Assembly (NCBI GenBank): GCA_020205615.1
Contig: CM035156.1
Coordinates: forward strand, 21,231,128 to 21,295,127
Origin: Panax quinquefolius
Taxonomy: Eukaryota; Streptophyta; Magnoliopsida; Apiales; Araliaceae
DNA: 64,000 nt
Direction of reading: 5' to 3'
The translations under genes were made by a program, and so were the position numbers. How positions within the stretch are numbered: the stretch's first letter is position 1; each line of letters opens with the position of its first letter. Under the pieces are notes generated by a model that saw only the letters and a program-made list of their open reading frames with translations, was not told the origin of the DNA and ran no database searches. Of this stretch, positions 47,520 to 60,419 are shown one piece after another.

Positions 47520-48490
47520 AATTTAAGCCCCGAAATTAGAATGGTACGTACTGGTATGTCGAAGAGGTAAGGATACCTTGATTTCATTTGATTCTAACTC
47601 CCAAGTCATTTCCTCAACATCGTGGTTCCTCCACAAAACTTTGACTTGAGGTATAACCTTGGAGGCGTAGAATATGTTCCTTCTTATCCAAAATTTGAAC
47701 AGAACCTCTTCATACGTCAAATCTTCCGCTATTTCGTCCTGGTTCTAACTCAATAATATGGTTCGGGTCTTTCACATATTTACGTAACATAGATATGTGA
47801 AAAACGTTATGAACACGAGACATATTTGGCGCAAAAGCGAGTCTATAGGCCACGCCTTCCTACCGATCGAGGATTAAAATGGACCGATGAATCGAGGATT
47901 AAGTTTTCTCTCTTTCCAAATCTTGTAACTCCTTTCCATGGAAGCGAACTCTTAACAACACATGATCTCCTATATCGAATTCCACGTCCTTTCGATGAAG
48001 ATCAAGATAACTCTTTTAATCGATTTTGTGAGGTTTTTATACGTTGTCGGATCGTTTGAATCTTTTCCGTAGTCATACGTACCAACTCCCGGTCCCAACA
48101 ACGTTGCTTCACCCACCTTATCCCAAAGATAATTTGGAGAATCGACACTTTCTTCCATACAACGCTTGAATGGAGCCATGCCAATACTTGCTTGATAAGC
48201 ATTGTTGTAGGAAAACTCCACCAATGGTAAGAACTTGTCCCAACTCCCTTGAAATCAAGGACACAGTAGTCTTAATCGATCTTGAAGAGTTTGAATAGTC
48301 CTCTCCGATCGTCCGTCTGGTCGAGGATGATATCGCCGAAACTAAATCGTAAGTCTGTGCCCATAGCTTTTTGCAAACTAACCCAAAATCGTGAAGTGAA
48401 TCTTGGGTCTCGATCGTAAACTATGGATACCGGCATACCATGCAGTCTTACAATCTCATTTATGTACATACGAGCAAGACGTTCAAGTGT
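47520..48490 (-). pseudogene. C-terminal half of the integrase and chromodomain-like tail of element D
   Basis: 48469-48272 encodes the integrase segment with INEIVRLHGMPVSIVYDRDP (second catalytic Asp). 48224-47970 follows with VEFSYNNAYQASIGMAPF, and 47720-47523 encodes PQVKVLWRNHDVEEMTWELE, a chromodomain-like tail which in chromoviruses may guide insertion to chromatin marks. The frames are split by several small indels. Confidence 0.85.
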
Positions 48491-48495
48491 ATAAG

Positions 48496-51283
48496 TGTGA
48501 CGCCCCCAAAATAGGTATACATCACCTATTCTGAGTTGTCAATACATGGTACAGAAACAACTACAACTTTATTATTACAACAAGAAAGCTGTGAGTTTGA
48601 ATACAAATATTATCTTCTGGCGATATCTATACTCAAATAAATCCTCATCACATTTATTGATACATTATTTTACAAAAATGGTGAGGACTACTAAACAATC
48701 CTTTCTAAAACCTTCATTCCATACCCCGACTAAATACTGCATTATATTCTCGCCTCCCGAGAAAAATGGAACAAAAAGGAAAAGGGTGAGCTCAACTAGC
48801 TCAAGAAGAATATTATGACTAAGATAATATACAACAAATTATCGTTAGTCTTCACGGGAGAAAAATCTAATAGAATCACATAGACAACAAATTTTAAATC
48901 AATATTCGCAGGAAATAATAATTCATTAGAAGAGTTAAGTAGAGAATGCAAACTACTATCTTCTATGTATGAATTTAAAAGTTCATCGCCTATCTTTTAT
49001 CCTCGTAACATCAATCAATATACATCCGAATCAAATATTCATCTTTGCACTACAGCCAAAGATATTCATCGATTAATCATGTTCATTTAAACACCTGCTC
49101 ATCTTTGCACTACTGAGCCAAAGATATTCTTCAGAGATCATTCATCTTTGCACTACAGTGCCAAAGATATTCTTAAGAAATCATTCATCTTTTTTACTGG
49201 CCAAAGATATTCCATAATATCATCATTTAAGATCGAGGATGATGAAAATATTTTTTAATGAAACGAATCTAGTGAAACAAAATGACAAGGATTAAGGATT
49301 AAGGATTCGTACTTGGTTTTATCCACGTCCAAAAATACCTCAAAAATAATCATAGTGGTGTAAAATTCAAGAATGATCAAAACATGGATACAATCGTAGC
49401 TAGTATCCGTAATAGATATTTTGGACAAAAAGAAGAAATTTTATTTTTCTATGAATAAATAGTCAGATATCGTGAATAGTGCTTGAGTATCGTGAATAGG
49501 CCGTAGACACGTGAATAATAACTCCAGACACCAAAAGATAGAAATTCCACAAAAACATCTTCACGCTTCATGAATAAGACTCGTGAATAAGAACTCGTGA
49601 ATAAGAACTCATGAATAGTAACTCGTGAATAAGTAACCCATGAATAGTAACCCCGACATGAAAAAGTTCCAAATTTGATAAAAACTTTAGATCAACATTT
49701 CAAAGATAATGATATTGAAGAAATAATATCATTACAAAAAAATAATATCCCTTACCTCGAAAGATCAAGTCTTAAATTTGAAACACCTGGATATAGTCTT
49801 TGAAGGGAACTTGCAGACCAGATAGCAATACTCAAAGTATACTCAAAATACTCACAAGAATACGCTCGATAATATAGAGAGAAAAAACTTCAGTTTCTGG
49901 TGTGATTTTCAATTCTAACCTAAGCACCCTATTTATAGGAAATTGCTTAGAACACCAAAGCAGAAAATTTAATAAAATATTAATATTATTAAACAAATTC
50001 AAGCCCACCTTAGACCAACTGAATTCAGCACATTTATATCACATGTGGGATTGCAAAAAACATTTTTCTTAAATAAAACAATTAAAACTTCCAAAAATAA
50101 ATTATTTCGGAGCTTCAGAACTTCAATAATTCATAATTAATAGCCCTTTCATCAGAAAATTCGAATCTCGCGAGTCTTTATAGGAATTTCAATTCTCTAC
50201 AACTTTGCAGAAGAAAGTTTTTCCAAATTCTAAATGAAATCGAATCAAATCCACAAACGGACGATTTTACAAAAGCTATAATCAAATTTCAATCAATAAA
50301 TGGGGTCCACCGACATGTTTAACATGTTTTAAACATTTATTGCAACAAAAATACTCTTCCTCCTCGTATACTCATATATCCCACATTCGTTAAAAATATC
50401 ACCGTTAATATATTATTAAAATAATATATTTAAATGAATTATTTTATCGTAAAAAGATAAAATATTAATTTTCAACAATTGTCATTTTAAAAATTTTCTC
50501 CATCTATATCCACATAAAATCAATATTTTCCTCATCATATAAATCAATAATTTAATTATTCACAAATAATATTACGAGAATCACAATATTGACAACCAGT
50601 GGGTTCAGAGAAGAGGGGCTTTCCAATAAGAATTTCTTCTTCTTGGCGCCGCAATTAGGTGACCAAACCTCCTTGTATGCAGAACTTTCTAGACATTGCC
50701 AATAATGTTATCTAATAATATTATTCAGATAATATGAATTATTGTTTCGATAATGAAAAATAACATTGTGTAATGACAATTATTGAAACAACAAATATAA
50801 AATATCAACGCAAAGAATTATTAACTCAATAAAATACCGAATAAGCGATTATTCAGAACCATTATTGAGTAAAGCCTTCTTCACGTAAGAATCAATAATT
50901 GGTGCAATACCGTGCTACTGCTCAACAACGCAGACATTAGTGTGTTTTAACCAACGGGTATTCCAACAAAGATAATCTGTAATAACTTCTGCCAAGTATT
51001 TAAAAACAACTTATATTTGTCGCTTTTCTTCATCCAATAGCTTTTCAGTTATGGGGCCCACACATGGGTCACACTGGCCGTCATTTAATATTCCCCGACG
51101 CATTTAATATTCCACGACCAAACGAATATTCTCAACAACAATGAATATTTTATAACCACTTGCTTATTTTGGAATATTTGCGTATTTAACCCTTAACTAT
51201 CCACATTAATCAAATCAACCCTTACTATTTCAAAATAATAAATAAAGGAAATTCCTTTTATTTAAAAAATTTGAGGTCTTACA
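48496..51283 (-). mobile_element. solo LTR E inside the integrase of element D
   Basis: 2,788 bp, plus-strand view TGTGACGCCCCC...GAGGTCTTACA. It is flanked by ATAAG on both sides (48491-48495; 51284-51288). There is no interior sequence, so the element collapsed by LTR-LTR recombination after insertion. The integrase reading resumes on the far side (VDRLTKSASFL). The sequence is closest to the LTR of B. A block of CGTGAATAAGAACT-type units lies at 49480-49660. Confidence 0.92.
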
Positions 51284-51790
51284 ATAAGTTTCTCGATATC
51301 GGTAAGAAATGAAGCGGACTTGGTCAATCTATCAACAATGACCCAAATCGCATCAATGCCTTGAGAAACCTTAGGAAGACCGGTAGAATAAAATCCATGG
51401 TAATGTGCTCCCACTTCCATTCGGAATTTCAAGTGGTTGCAATGGACCTTTTAAGATTGATGCTTCGCTTTAACTCGTTGACAAGTTATACACCTTGAGA
51501 TAAATAAATATATCTCTCTCTTCATATTGCTCCACCAAAATGTATGTAATAATATCATGATACATTTTGGTACTCCCGAGATGGATTGCAAATGGTGTGT
51601 TGTGCGCCTCCATCATGATATTATACTTTAAATCGTGGTCGTTAGGAACACAAAGTCCGGAGTTGACTCAAGTATTCCTTCTTCATCGATTCTTGCTTCC
51701 TGAGATAGCACCTTCTTGACTTTCTTCCTCATACGCATCGCCTCCGTGTCAGTAGCTTGAGCGACTTTTAACTTTATCGATTAAAGTTTG
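51284..51790 (-). pseudogene. N-terminal integrase part of element D
   Basis: Minus-strand sequence corresponds to the zinc-binding and first-Asp region seen intact in B (41200-41640): segments matching NMKRE(R)I, CQRVK, W..EHITMDF and VDRLTKSA are readable in different frames. Interrupted on its C-terminal side by solo LTR E. Confidence 0.75.
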
Positions 51791-51799
51791 TTCTACTCA

Positions 51800-52480
51800 G
51801 ATACTCGCTATCATCACATGCGTCCCTGAGTCTTTAACTCTATCTCCATCCTTTGCAAGTCACACAAAATGGGCCTTTGCGTTGACAATATCGCACTCAG
51901 ATTGCTTGCATATGATTTTCTACTCAATGCGTCGCCTACCACGCTCGCTTTTCGATGGTATTGGATGGTATGATCATAATCTTTCAATAGCTCAAGCCAA
52001 CGTCGTTGTCGCATGTTGAGTTCCTTTTGAGTGAAGAAATATTTGAGGCTTTTATGATCCGTAAAGATCTCCACTTTCTCCCCATACAAGTAATGCCTCC
52101 AAATTTTAAGTGCAAGAAGATAATTACCGCTAACTCTAGATCATGAGTAGGATAATTCCTCTCATATTCTTTGAGTTGTCGCGAGGCATAAAGCTATAAC
52201 TTTTCCATGTTGCATAAGAACACATCCCAACCCTTTGCTCTGAAGCATCACTGTGAGATGACAAATCCTCCGAGCCAGATGGTATTGTCGAGCAGTCTTG
52301 AAATAAGTCTCCTCGAGTTCTTGAAAACTCTTCTCACATTCTTCGCTCCAACTAAACTTTGTATCTTTCCGAGTCACCGAGTCATTGGAGTAGCGATTCG
52401 AGAAAATCCTTCCACGAATCTCCGATAATAACCAAATTAAACCGAGAAAGCTCACGATTTCGGCCATTGATTTAGGTTGT
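51800..52480 (-). pseudogene. RNase H and connection domain of element D
   Basis: 52089-51814 encodes [20 protein letters not shown], then [19 protein letters not shown] and GDALSRKSY, classical Ty3/gypsy RNase H. 52467-52162 contains WSEECEKSFQELEETYFKTA with a frameshift. RNase H removes the RNA template during cDNA synthesis. Confidence 0.85.
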
Positions 52481-52499
52481 TCCGACTTTGAATAGCTTC

Positions 52500-53330
52500 A
52501 ATCTTTCTTTGGGTCAACAGATATTCCATGACTTGATACCACGTGCCCAAGGAATGCTACTTCTTCAAGCCGAAACTCGCGATTTCTTCAACTTGGCATA
52601 AAGCTTATATTCACGAAGCTTTTGGAGTGTCACCTCAAGTTTGCTTTCATGATCTTCACTACTTTTGGAATAAATAAGGATGTCATCAATAAAGACGACC
52701 ACAAAGTGATCTAAATATTCCTTGAATACTCGGTTCATCATATCCATGAAGGCGGAGGAGCATTAGTCAATCCAAAGGACACGACTAGGAATTCATAATG
52801 CCCGTCTCGAGTTCTCGGCGCCGCCTTTGGAATGTCACGGTTCTAATCTTCAATTGGTGATATCCTAACAAAGATCAATCTTTGAAAAGAATTTGGCTCC
52901 AGAAACCGGTCAAACAGGTCATCAATACGTGGCAATGGATACCTATTTTTTGATGGTGACATGATTCAACTCCCGATAATCAATACAAAGTCGCATACTC
53001 CCATCTTTCTTCTTCACGAATAGTAACAGAGCACCCCAAGGAGAAGTACTAGGACGAATAAAGCCAATGTCTAACAATTCCTGCGCATTGGGTCTTTAAC
53101 TCCTGAAGTTCATAGGAGCCATTCGATATGGGGCTTTGGAAATAGGTTTTGTCTGGGGTTCAAGGTCGATATAAAATTCAATTTCACGCCTGGGGGTAGG
53201 CGGAAGTTCTTCGTGAATACGTCAGAAATTTATTAACAATAGAATATCGTTTAAAACCGGACGTATTTTTATTTAAATCGTGACATGAGCTAAGAAAGCT
53301 TGACATCCGTTTTTCAATAAACGAATAGCT
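52500..53330 (-). pseudogene. reverse transcriptase of element D
   Basis: The catalytic motif FVVVFIDDILIYSKS is readable at about 52712-52672 (minus strand), preceded by [14 protein letters not shown]. The fingers region lies to about 53200, where the linker corresponding to GLPPE..IEF is found. Several frameshifts separate the parts, so no working enzyme is encoded. Confidence 0.85.
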
Positions 53331-53399
53331 TTATGGCTTGAGATGACCGTGATTGATTTTAATGGTTTGGTCGTTTGAATTAGCATAATAGGTTGATTA

Positions 53400-53790
53400 G
53401 GAATATGAAAGCTAACAACCTTACGAAAACAATCAATTTTTGCATGATAAGTAGTTAACCAATCAATCCCTTGAGAATCGCGTCAAATGCAAGTATTTTT
53501 AATGAAATAAGATCGACGGTAATGTGAGGGTACCGATTTGAACCAAACAAGACTTATAAACAAATGGATGTAATGAAGGTTTCTCCCAACGGAGTTTCCA
53601 CGGATAAATCAAAGTCTAATTTCTCCTGAGTCAAATTTAATCGATGAGCGCAAGTAGAGAAATAAAAGAATGGGTAGAACCAGGTATCAAATAAAGTATA
53701 GACTTCATTAGAGTTTATGATAAGCTTACTCGTGATGACCTCATTCGATTCCTTGCTCTTTGGGAGGTCACAACAAACGCTCTCCCTTGC
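53400..53790 (-). pseudogene. aspartic protease of element D, active site frameshifted
   Basis: Collinear with the protease of B. At the active site the minus strand reads GATACC-T-GGTTCTACC near 53679: one extra T breaks the DTG triad into a shifted frame. Upstream GSARESVCCDLPK-like sequence and downstream protease blocks are recognisable. Confidence 0.75.
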
Positions 53791-53835
53791 ACTACCGGTT
53801 TTGAATTTTACGGGATGGCCTTTGGTGCCTCCATC

Positions 53836-54941
53836 CTAATTTAATTTGTCTTCTGTGAACGCACAAAATCGAGCTAAGTGACCTTCTTCCACAATTATAA
53901 CATGCTTTGACGGCATGACGCAGCTTTGGATCGATGTGTCCTCTCCTCCGCATTTGAAGCATATGATAGGTGGTCTTTCTCCTTCCTTAACAATGGGTCT
54001 TTGGTCGACGCGTCTTTCCACCATCATTGAATCTCCGTTTCTTGAAATGTCCATTCTTATTGTTTTGACCTCGATTACCACCGAAGTGGTTACCATATCC
54101 GCCTATGATTCCTCCACGTTTGTTATCACCGCTTGATGACTACTCTCCGGTATTATAATTTTTGCGCTTTCTTTCTCTTTTTAGTTGTGTTGACTCATTA
54201 TCGCTCCACTAATCGAGCCCTATTTACAACATCCGAATACAAACACGCTTTATGAAATAAGATGTTGACGATCTCCCGCTTCAAACCTCTTAAAAACATT
54301 CGCCATTCCATTCTCTCTTCATTATCCACCAAGTGGGACGCAAACCGTGATAACTCCGCAAATTTTGCCTCGTATTGCGACACGGTCATATTGTTTTGTT
54401 CCAACTTGATAAATTCCACCTCCTTCATGTGGCGAATACTTTCAGAAAGTATTTGTCGTTGAACAGATCCTGAAACTTCTCCCAAGATATCTTCAAGACA
54501 AAGAAAGTTGAGTACGTTTTTTTACCTATTCCCACCAAGAATCCGCCTCTCGCAAGAACATAAAGGCGGCAAAGGGAACTTTTGCTCCTCGGAGCATCCC
54601 AAGACATCAAATATCTTGGTAATCTGCTTTATCCATGCTTCCGCCAGAAGTGGTTTTGGCTCTCCTTAAACTCCCGGTGGTCCCAGCCTTGAATTGTTTA
54701 GCGGTGACCGCTCGAGAGTTTTCCGTGTTTCCACCTATGTTTTGGGCGAAGTCGCTCTGCTTTCTTTGTTGCATAAATTGCATAAAGCCTCCGAACATTT
54801 GATCATTCATCATTTGGTCAAGGTGTTGTTGTTTGCGATGAGGATTGTCGCCTTCTGATGCACATTATCCTCGATTATTGATATGTGGTGAATCAACGAT
54901 CGCTGCGCTCCATTGCTATTCTCAACATTCTCGGATGTCAT
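53836..54941 (-). pseudogene. gag of element D with zinc-knuckle region
   Basis: The gag start is at 54941 (MTSENVEN, as in G). Later pieces include MMNDQMFGGFMQFMQQRKQS (from 54813), the retrotransposon gag core KLEQNNMTVSQYEAKFAELS (within 54485-54198) and ERPPIICFKCGG, starting a CCHC knuckle (about 54000), which binds nucleic acid. At least three frameshifts. Confidence 0.85.
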
Positions 54942-55110
54942 TTTCGATATTTCCACAAAACAAAAGGTTAATTGACATGTAAAAAATTATCCCTATCTTC
55001 CGATCAACCAATAAAATAAAGACATAAACTTAGGTAGGTCATACTAGCGAAGGTATTCCCCGTCTCCCCTCCTAGTACTATTCTCACATCTTAGCAGGAT
55101 CATATCCCTA

Positions 55111-55126
55111 AGCTCGATATTAACCG
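55111..55126 (-). other. primer binding site of element D, degenerate
   Basis: Minus strand GGTTAATATCGAGCT directly after the 5' LTR end, the family's initiator-Met site with extra bases, followed by the shared leader phrase TAGGGATATGATCC. Confidence 0.65.
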
Positions 55127-58042
55127 TGTGGCGCCCCCAAAATTAGGTATACATCACCCATCTTGGGTCGCCACTTACATGGTATGTAATTTAAATACAA
55201 CTTACTAACATAACTGCTGTATGTACAATATACGACATAAACCGTGAGTTTAAATACAAATATTGTCTACTAGATATTATACAAACTCAAAAAGGAGTCC
55301 TCATTACAATTATTATCACACTATTTCACGTAATAGTGAGGACTACTAATGCTATCTTCAGGACCATCACTCGTTTCCCGACTCGTCTCAAATTTATATT
55401 CTCATTTCACAAAGAGAACGGTGAAAAGAAAGGGTGAGCTCAACTAGCCCAAGAAGAAATATTATGACTAAGATAATGCGTAAATAAATTATCAATAGTC
55501 TTGAATAATGTTAAACCGATAAAATACAATAGACAACCGGTTTAATCTGCGGTGAATATCTTAATCCATTAAAAGAGTCAAGTAGAAAATAAAGTCTACT
55601 ATCTTTTAGGTTTTAAAAGGTTTTTCATCATTATTATAGGCGAGACTCGACTTTAATAAATATTCCACACCATCGAATCACCCCCTCGCATTACGGCCAA
55701 GGATATTCTTTAAGATCACGACCATAATTATTCATGCACTACGGCCGAGAATATTTGTGTATTCATTAATGGTCATGATCATGCCAACAATCATCCATCA
55801 ATGCACTACTACTACCATCGAGGATTTTTACCACATCATTTGTAACATTACGGTCCATGATTACAATCAATAGTCTCTCGGTCATAATCATACCAAGTCC
55901 ATCTATGCACTACAAAAGCCACGAATGACTTTCAACATAATATAAACATGAGGATGATGACAATGATATAAGAATTCAATAAAACAAGTTCAAGAATTAT
56001 TTTATCCGGGAATTATTAACGTCCAAATTATCAACATGATAATTTGTTTTGTAGAGTAAAATTCAAGAATGATCGGAAGAATATTTCCATGAAAAGATAT
56101 CGGATGAAACGCAAATATCAAGGATATTCCACTAATTTCATGGAGTATAGAAGTCAAAGTTTTAACCAACCGGGTATAATAAAGAATAATAAAGAAATCA
56201 CCAACCGATAGGCCTCCGGCAGTTAAACAGAACAATAAATATGACGGAATGTTCCAAAAGCATAATAATAAAAATGCGGAAAACCGGGTCCAATAATAAA
56301 AACACACAGTCCGTGATGTTCCAGCGATGTTCCAATAATAATAAAGATTTTTAACCAGTCCCATGTAAAAACACACGCATGTGATGTTCCAATAGAATAA
56401 TAGAAGAATGTCACCAAGTATAGGTAAACTCACAGATATCTGAGTTATTCCAACAGAATAATAAGCGATGGAATAACAACAGCTTCTCTTCATGAATAAG
56501 AAAGAATAACACCCTTACATTTGGTAGGAGATTGAATCTCGCAGCAGAAGTAGTAGTAACAAAATACTCTTCTTCTTTCTCTCTTATCTCTATACTTTCT
56601 CTCTATAGCTTGAATGAATTAAGTGAAAAATAATGAAGCCCTAGGCCTCTATTTATAGAAGATTTCTAGCTTAGCACCGCCGTGAAAAAAAGGCAAGTGG
56701 CTTGACGACTAATGATGTGAAAAGAAAAGTGGTTTGACGTTTGTAATGTGAAGCGACAAGTGGTTCGGCGCTTTGTAATGTGAAACGACAAGTGGTTCGA
56801 CGTTTGGTAAAGGTATTAATATTAACGGAAGGTAAATACTATCGATGAAGGTAAATACTATTCACAAGGGTAATTACTATCGACGAAGGTAATTACTATC
56901 GATTTAAGGTAAATACTATTCACACAGGGTAATTACTATTGACGAAGGTAATTACTATTATCGACGAAGGTAAATACTATTGACGAAGAGACTCTTAGAT
57001 GATGACATATGAGCCCCCATAAAATAATCAAACTTACCACAAATCATTTTTTTTTTCATCAACACATATTTAATCTTTCAACAATTATTAATCATTTATA
57101 ACTTGTCGTCTCAATTATTGATTTAATACTATAACATATTATACTGATGATGATCTTGTGACAATAATTGAATCAATAATATAAGAGATATGATGCAAAG
57201 AATTCATCGTAGCGATAATTGAGCATAGTGAGTGACTTCTCACGTCGTCGATCAATAATCAATACTGCAGTCTTACTATGCAACCACGCCAGACATCGTA
57301 TTTTTACCACCGGGTAGTTCAACGCTTTTAACAGTAACACCTCCGTAGTTATTTTTATAAAATATTTTTGTCGCTTTCTCAATCCGAAGCAATAATTACA
57401 TTGTGGGGTCCACCAATGATTGAGCCGTTATACGAATATTCCTTAACAAAAAGAATATTCCCCACCAAACGAATATTTTTATAACAACTTGCATACTTTG
57501 CAAAATTTATAAATATTACCCACAACTATAACATTATATCAAATTTATTCCATAATATTCAAAAATAATATTTATAGAAAAATTCATCTTTATTTATAAA
57601 AGTCGGGTCCGATGTAAGTGTCATTAGAAATTTTCATAAGGATAATGATGTAATGGTCCTCCGACACGAAATCACTATATTACTACACGGGAATTTATGT
57701 ACTTTAATATCATCAAATGTCACCTTTAATAGGGTGGACTATAACGGTTATTATTGGGTACATCATGAATCGTGTGAGGAATATGAGTGATCTAGATGGA
57801 ATTTAACCCTCCTATATATTAGGGGTGATATCCATAGGCCTCTTGATTGAGCCGTTGTATGAATATTCCCTAACAAAAAGAATATTCCCCGACCAAACAA
57901 ATATTTTATAACAACTTGCATACTTTGCAAAATTTATAAATATTACCCACAACTATAACATTATATCAAATTTATTCCATAATATTCAAAAATAATATTT
58001 ATAGAAAAATTCATCTTTATTTATAAAAGCTGGGGTCTTACA
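55127..58042 (-). repeat. 5' LTR of element D with partial duplication
   Basis: Plus-strand view TGTGGCGCCCCC...GGGGTCTTACA. The outermost ~200 bp (58042-57843) repeat the sequence at about 57350-57610, and the two copies are separated by about 230 bp of unrelated sequence (57612-57842). Hence it is longer (2.9 kb) than the 3' LTR. Confidence 0.8.
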
Positions 58043-59967
58043 CTAGTGGCCTAGACTATCCTATCCTATTGTCCTTTTGTTTACATACAATTACATATCC
58101 TGATGTTCTCTATATCCCTGACATGTTTATGTACCTTTCATTTATAACTTATACTAACATCCTAAATTTTTTATTTATAGATGTCTTCTCAACTCCTGCA
58201 ACACGAAAAGCACGGGTTGGGTCTGGGCCCTAATCATGTGTCAAGGCTCATTAATCCGGATGATCGCATTCTTATACTGAGATCCGTCCTCCTCCAGATA
58301 GCACGTAAGTTAAACATCGTGTATATATATAAGAGTTTAATATTTTCATTTTTATAAATATAGTAGTAATTTAAATGTAAGGGTTTTAATATAAATTATT
58401 GTATATTGTAGTGATTTTCAAGATAGTAAAATTGTGAAGTGCATTTCACAATTATGCTTACGTAACTTTCTTTACGCTTAGTGATTACATGGGCGAAAGC
58501 ACACCTCTCGCCCGTAAGGATCTGCAGCTTGAATTTGATTTCGGTATATTTTTTATCACTCGATAGATAATACATAGTTAAATAAATAATATTGTTTAGT
58601 AATATAATTGCTTTTAATATTATTATTGTTGTTTTATTTGCGAAACGATATAGATGGGATGATGACGACAGCATCAATTATTCGCATAATTATTCGCGTA
58701 AGTGCCGTGCATTTAACTAAAGATAATTTGAGCAAGGAACGACAAAAGCCCTACATAATGCTTTGAGATTGACCATCCGGGATGCGGGTGAGCGATATAT
58801 GCGTGAGCATAGCCCCTGTGAAAGCGCGACGTACCCATATAGGGTACGTATGTGTGTCCAAAGAAAAAGTCGAGAGTTGGGTCAAGAAGCGCAAGATCGC
58901 CGCCAATCGATCCTCTCGATGTATCGACTACGGTAAAGGCAAAAGGCACGTCGATCGGGCGGCGGATATCACAAACCGCAAAGACATTCTCGCCAGAAGT
59001 GCGACATGTTATGTTTACAATCATCTTTTGTAGCTAAAATATCATATGTTTACATAATAATATGAGAAAATGAACTATAGGAGTCTCGGGTCTCAAGGTC
59101 AACCTATCAATTGGTTGGATGTGTATGTACCACCCGCGATGGTCTACCTCAAGTCGCTCAGATAATGCGGTAATAAGTTCACTTTATCCTAATATGTTGT
59201 TTATAAATTGTAACGACCTTCTTTAGTATTTTTTATTTATTTTTAACTATTTAATTGTTCATCTTCCTCGACACTTATAAGGGCTTAATGAACGAGCCGC
59301 TATCCTCAAGGCACCCCGCGTCTGCTGATTGATCAAGAATTATGGAGATGGCGTCCATCGTGAAGAAAAATTATGTCAAAGGCCAAGGACAAAGACGACG
59401 CCTTGGACCATCGATGGCACGCAAACTTTCTCGCCACCTAGTCTACTACATAAAATCAAAGTTATCCACCCTATCATACTCCTCGGCCGATGTGTGAGAG
59501 CGATCTGTCAGATCGTGATCTTCTTCAATATCTTGGGCGGCATCTGCAGTCTCTGAGTCCTGATGAGTTGGCGGAGGCAGTGGCGGCAGCGGCAGCAGGA
59601 GCAGGAGCAGCAGCACAACAACAGGAGCAGGTATATATATATCGTTTATTGTTTAGCTACATTGTCTTATATGTTTATAGTCTCTGAGTCAATGTCTTAC
59701 TTATATGTAACATATATGTTTTATTACTTTGATAATTATAGGATCCTAATTTGGATGATCCATGAAGAGCGCCTAGACTTATTTTTTTTAGATTTTGAAA
59801 GCCTTGTACTCTTTTAGATTCATTCTTTGGACAATTGTATTAGTTTATATGGATGTTTACGATATCGATTATATTGTGTTGGATGAATGTTTTGTATTGT
59901 ATTGGATGAATGTTTATTCATGGATGAATGTTTTGTATTGTATTGGATGGATGTTAATATGGATGCT

Positions 59968-60012
<45 letters not shown>

Positions 60013-60419
60013 TGTTGGGATTGAAAGTGTATAAAGCGTGTTATTTTGGGAAATCAATAAAATAGGCACAAATTTAAAAAAAAAACGTCAATCGTGACAG
60101 CGTGCGATCGCTAAAAAGACGTCACCGCTTAATTTCTTTGAATCTAGCGACCGATGCGGTCGCTATTATTGGTCGCTGACACGTGTGACACGTCACGCAT
60201 GACAAATGACTCAAAGATAAGTCATAATAATGACGATCGATTTGGCCGCTAATTGCGGCCGCTAATAATGCGGTCGCTATTGGTGGTCGCCGATGTCCTT
60301 CTAATGACCAGATTATCTCATGATTATATCAACGGTAATCGCATACGGTCATAGATAGCCATCTGCGACCGTATCTGGTTCATTGATGTCTATCACCGAT
60401 AAGCTTTTTTGTTGTAGTG
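58043..60419 (+). pseudogene. right arm of the CACTA element with decayed transposon-protein remnants
   Basis: Coding-like plus-strand pieces include 58181-58310 (SSQLLQHEKHGLGLGPNHVS, then DDRILILRSVLLQIA), 58740-58960 (ALRLTIRDAGERY..REHSPCES in a broken frame) and 59490-59630 (DLLQYLGRHLQSLSPDELAE, then Ala-rich). Their style fits the second protein of plant CACTA elements (the transposase-24/Ptta family), but no DNA-cutting domain is identified. The end (60060-60419) is rich in GCGACC/GGTCGC subterminal repeats. Confidence 0.55.
59971..60008. repeat. (AT)n microsatellite
   Basis: About 19 AT units in the right arm of the CACTA element, after a TTGGATGAATG-type minisatellite (59878-59960). 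Confidence 0.95.

Larger units (their letters stand above)
45188..58042 (-). mobile_element. Ty3/gypsy chromovirus-type element D, nearly complete, minus strand
   Basis: On the minus strand: 5' LTR (58042-55127), primer binding site, gag (54941), protease, reverse transcriptase, RNase H, integrase, chromodomain-like tail, purine tract, 3' LTR (47503-45188). It is the most complete copy in the window, but every domain has frameshifts or stops. Its integrase is split by solo LTR E. The domain order and C-terminal WRNHDVEEMTWE motif fit the Tekay/Del group of chromoviruses. Its two outer flanks do not match each other (TGTGG left, CTAGT right). Confidence 0.9.
42433..60419 (+). mobile_element. 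CACTA (En/Spm-type) transposon inserted in the LTR of G, itself interrupted
   Basis: Begins CACTATCTGAAAA and ends TTTTTTGTTGTAGTG (inverted: CACTACAACAAAAAA). It is flanked by ATT on both sides (42430-42432; 60420-60422), the 3-bp duplication of CACTA elements. Both arms are rich in GCGACCG/CGGTCGC words, the subterminal repeats. CACTA sequence proper is about 3.05 kb: left arm 42433-43101 and right arm 58043-60419. The remainder is inserted retroelement. The orientation given is by the coding remnant in the right arm. Confidence 0.85.

Noticed and set aside
58396..59024. Minus-strand open frames of about 100 residues in the CACTA right arm
   Set aside because: No family resemblance; the plus strand has the CACTA-like coding remnants here.
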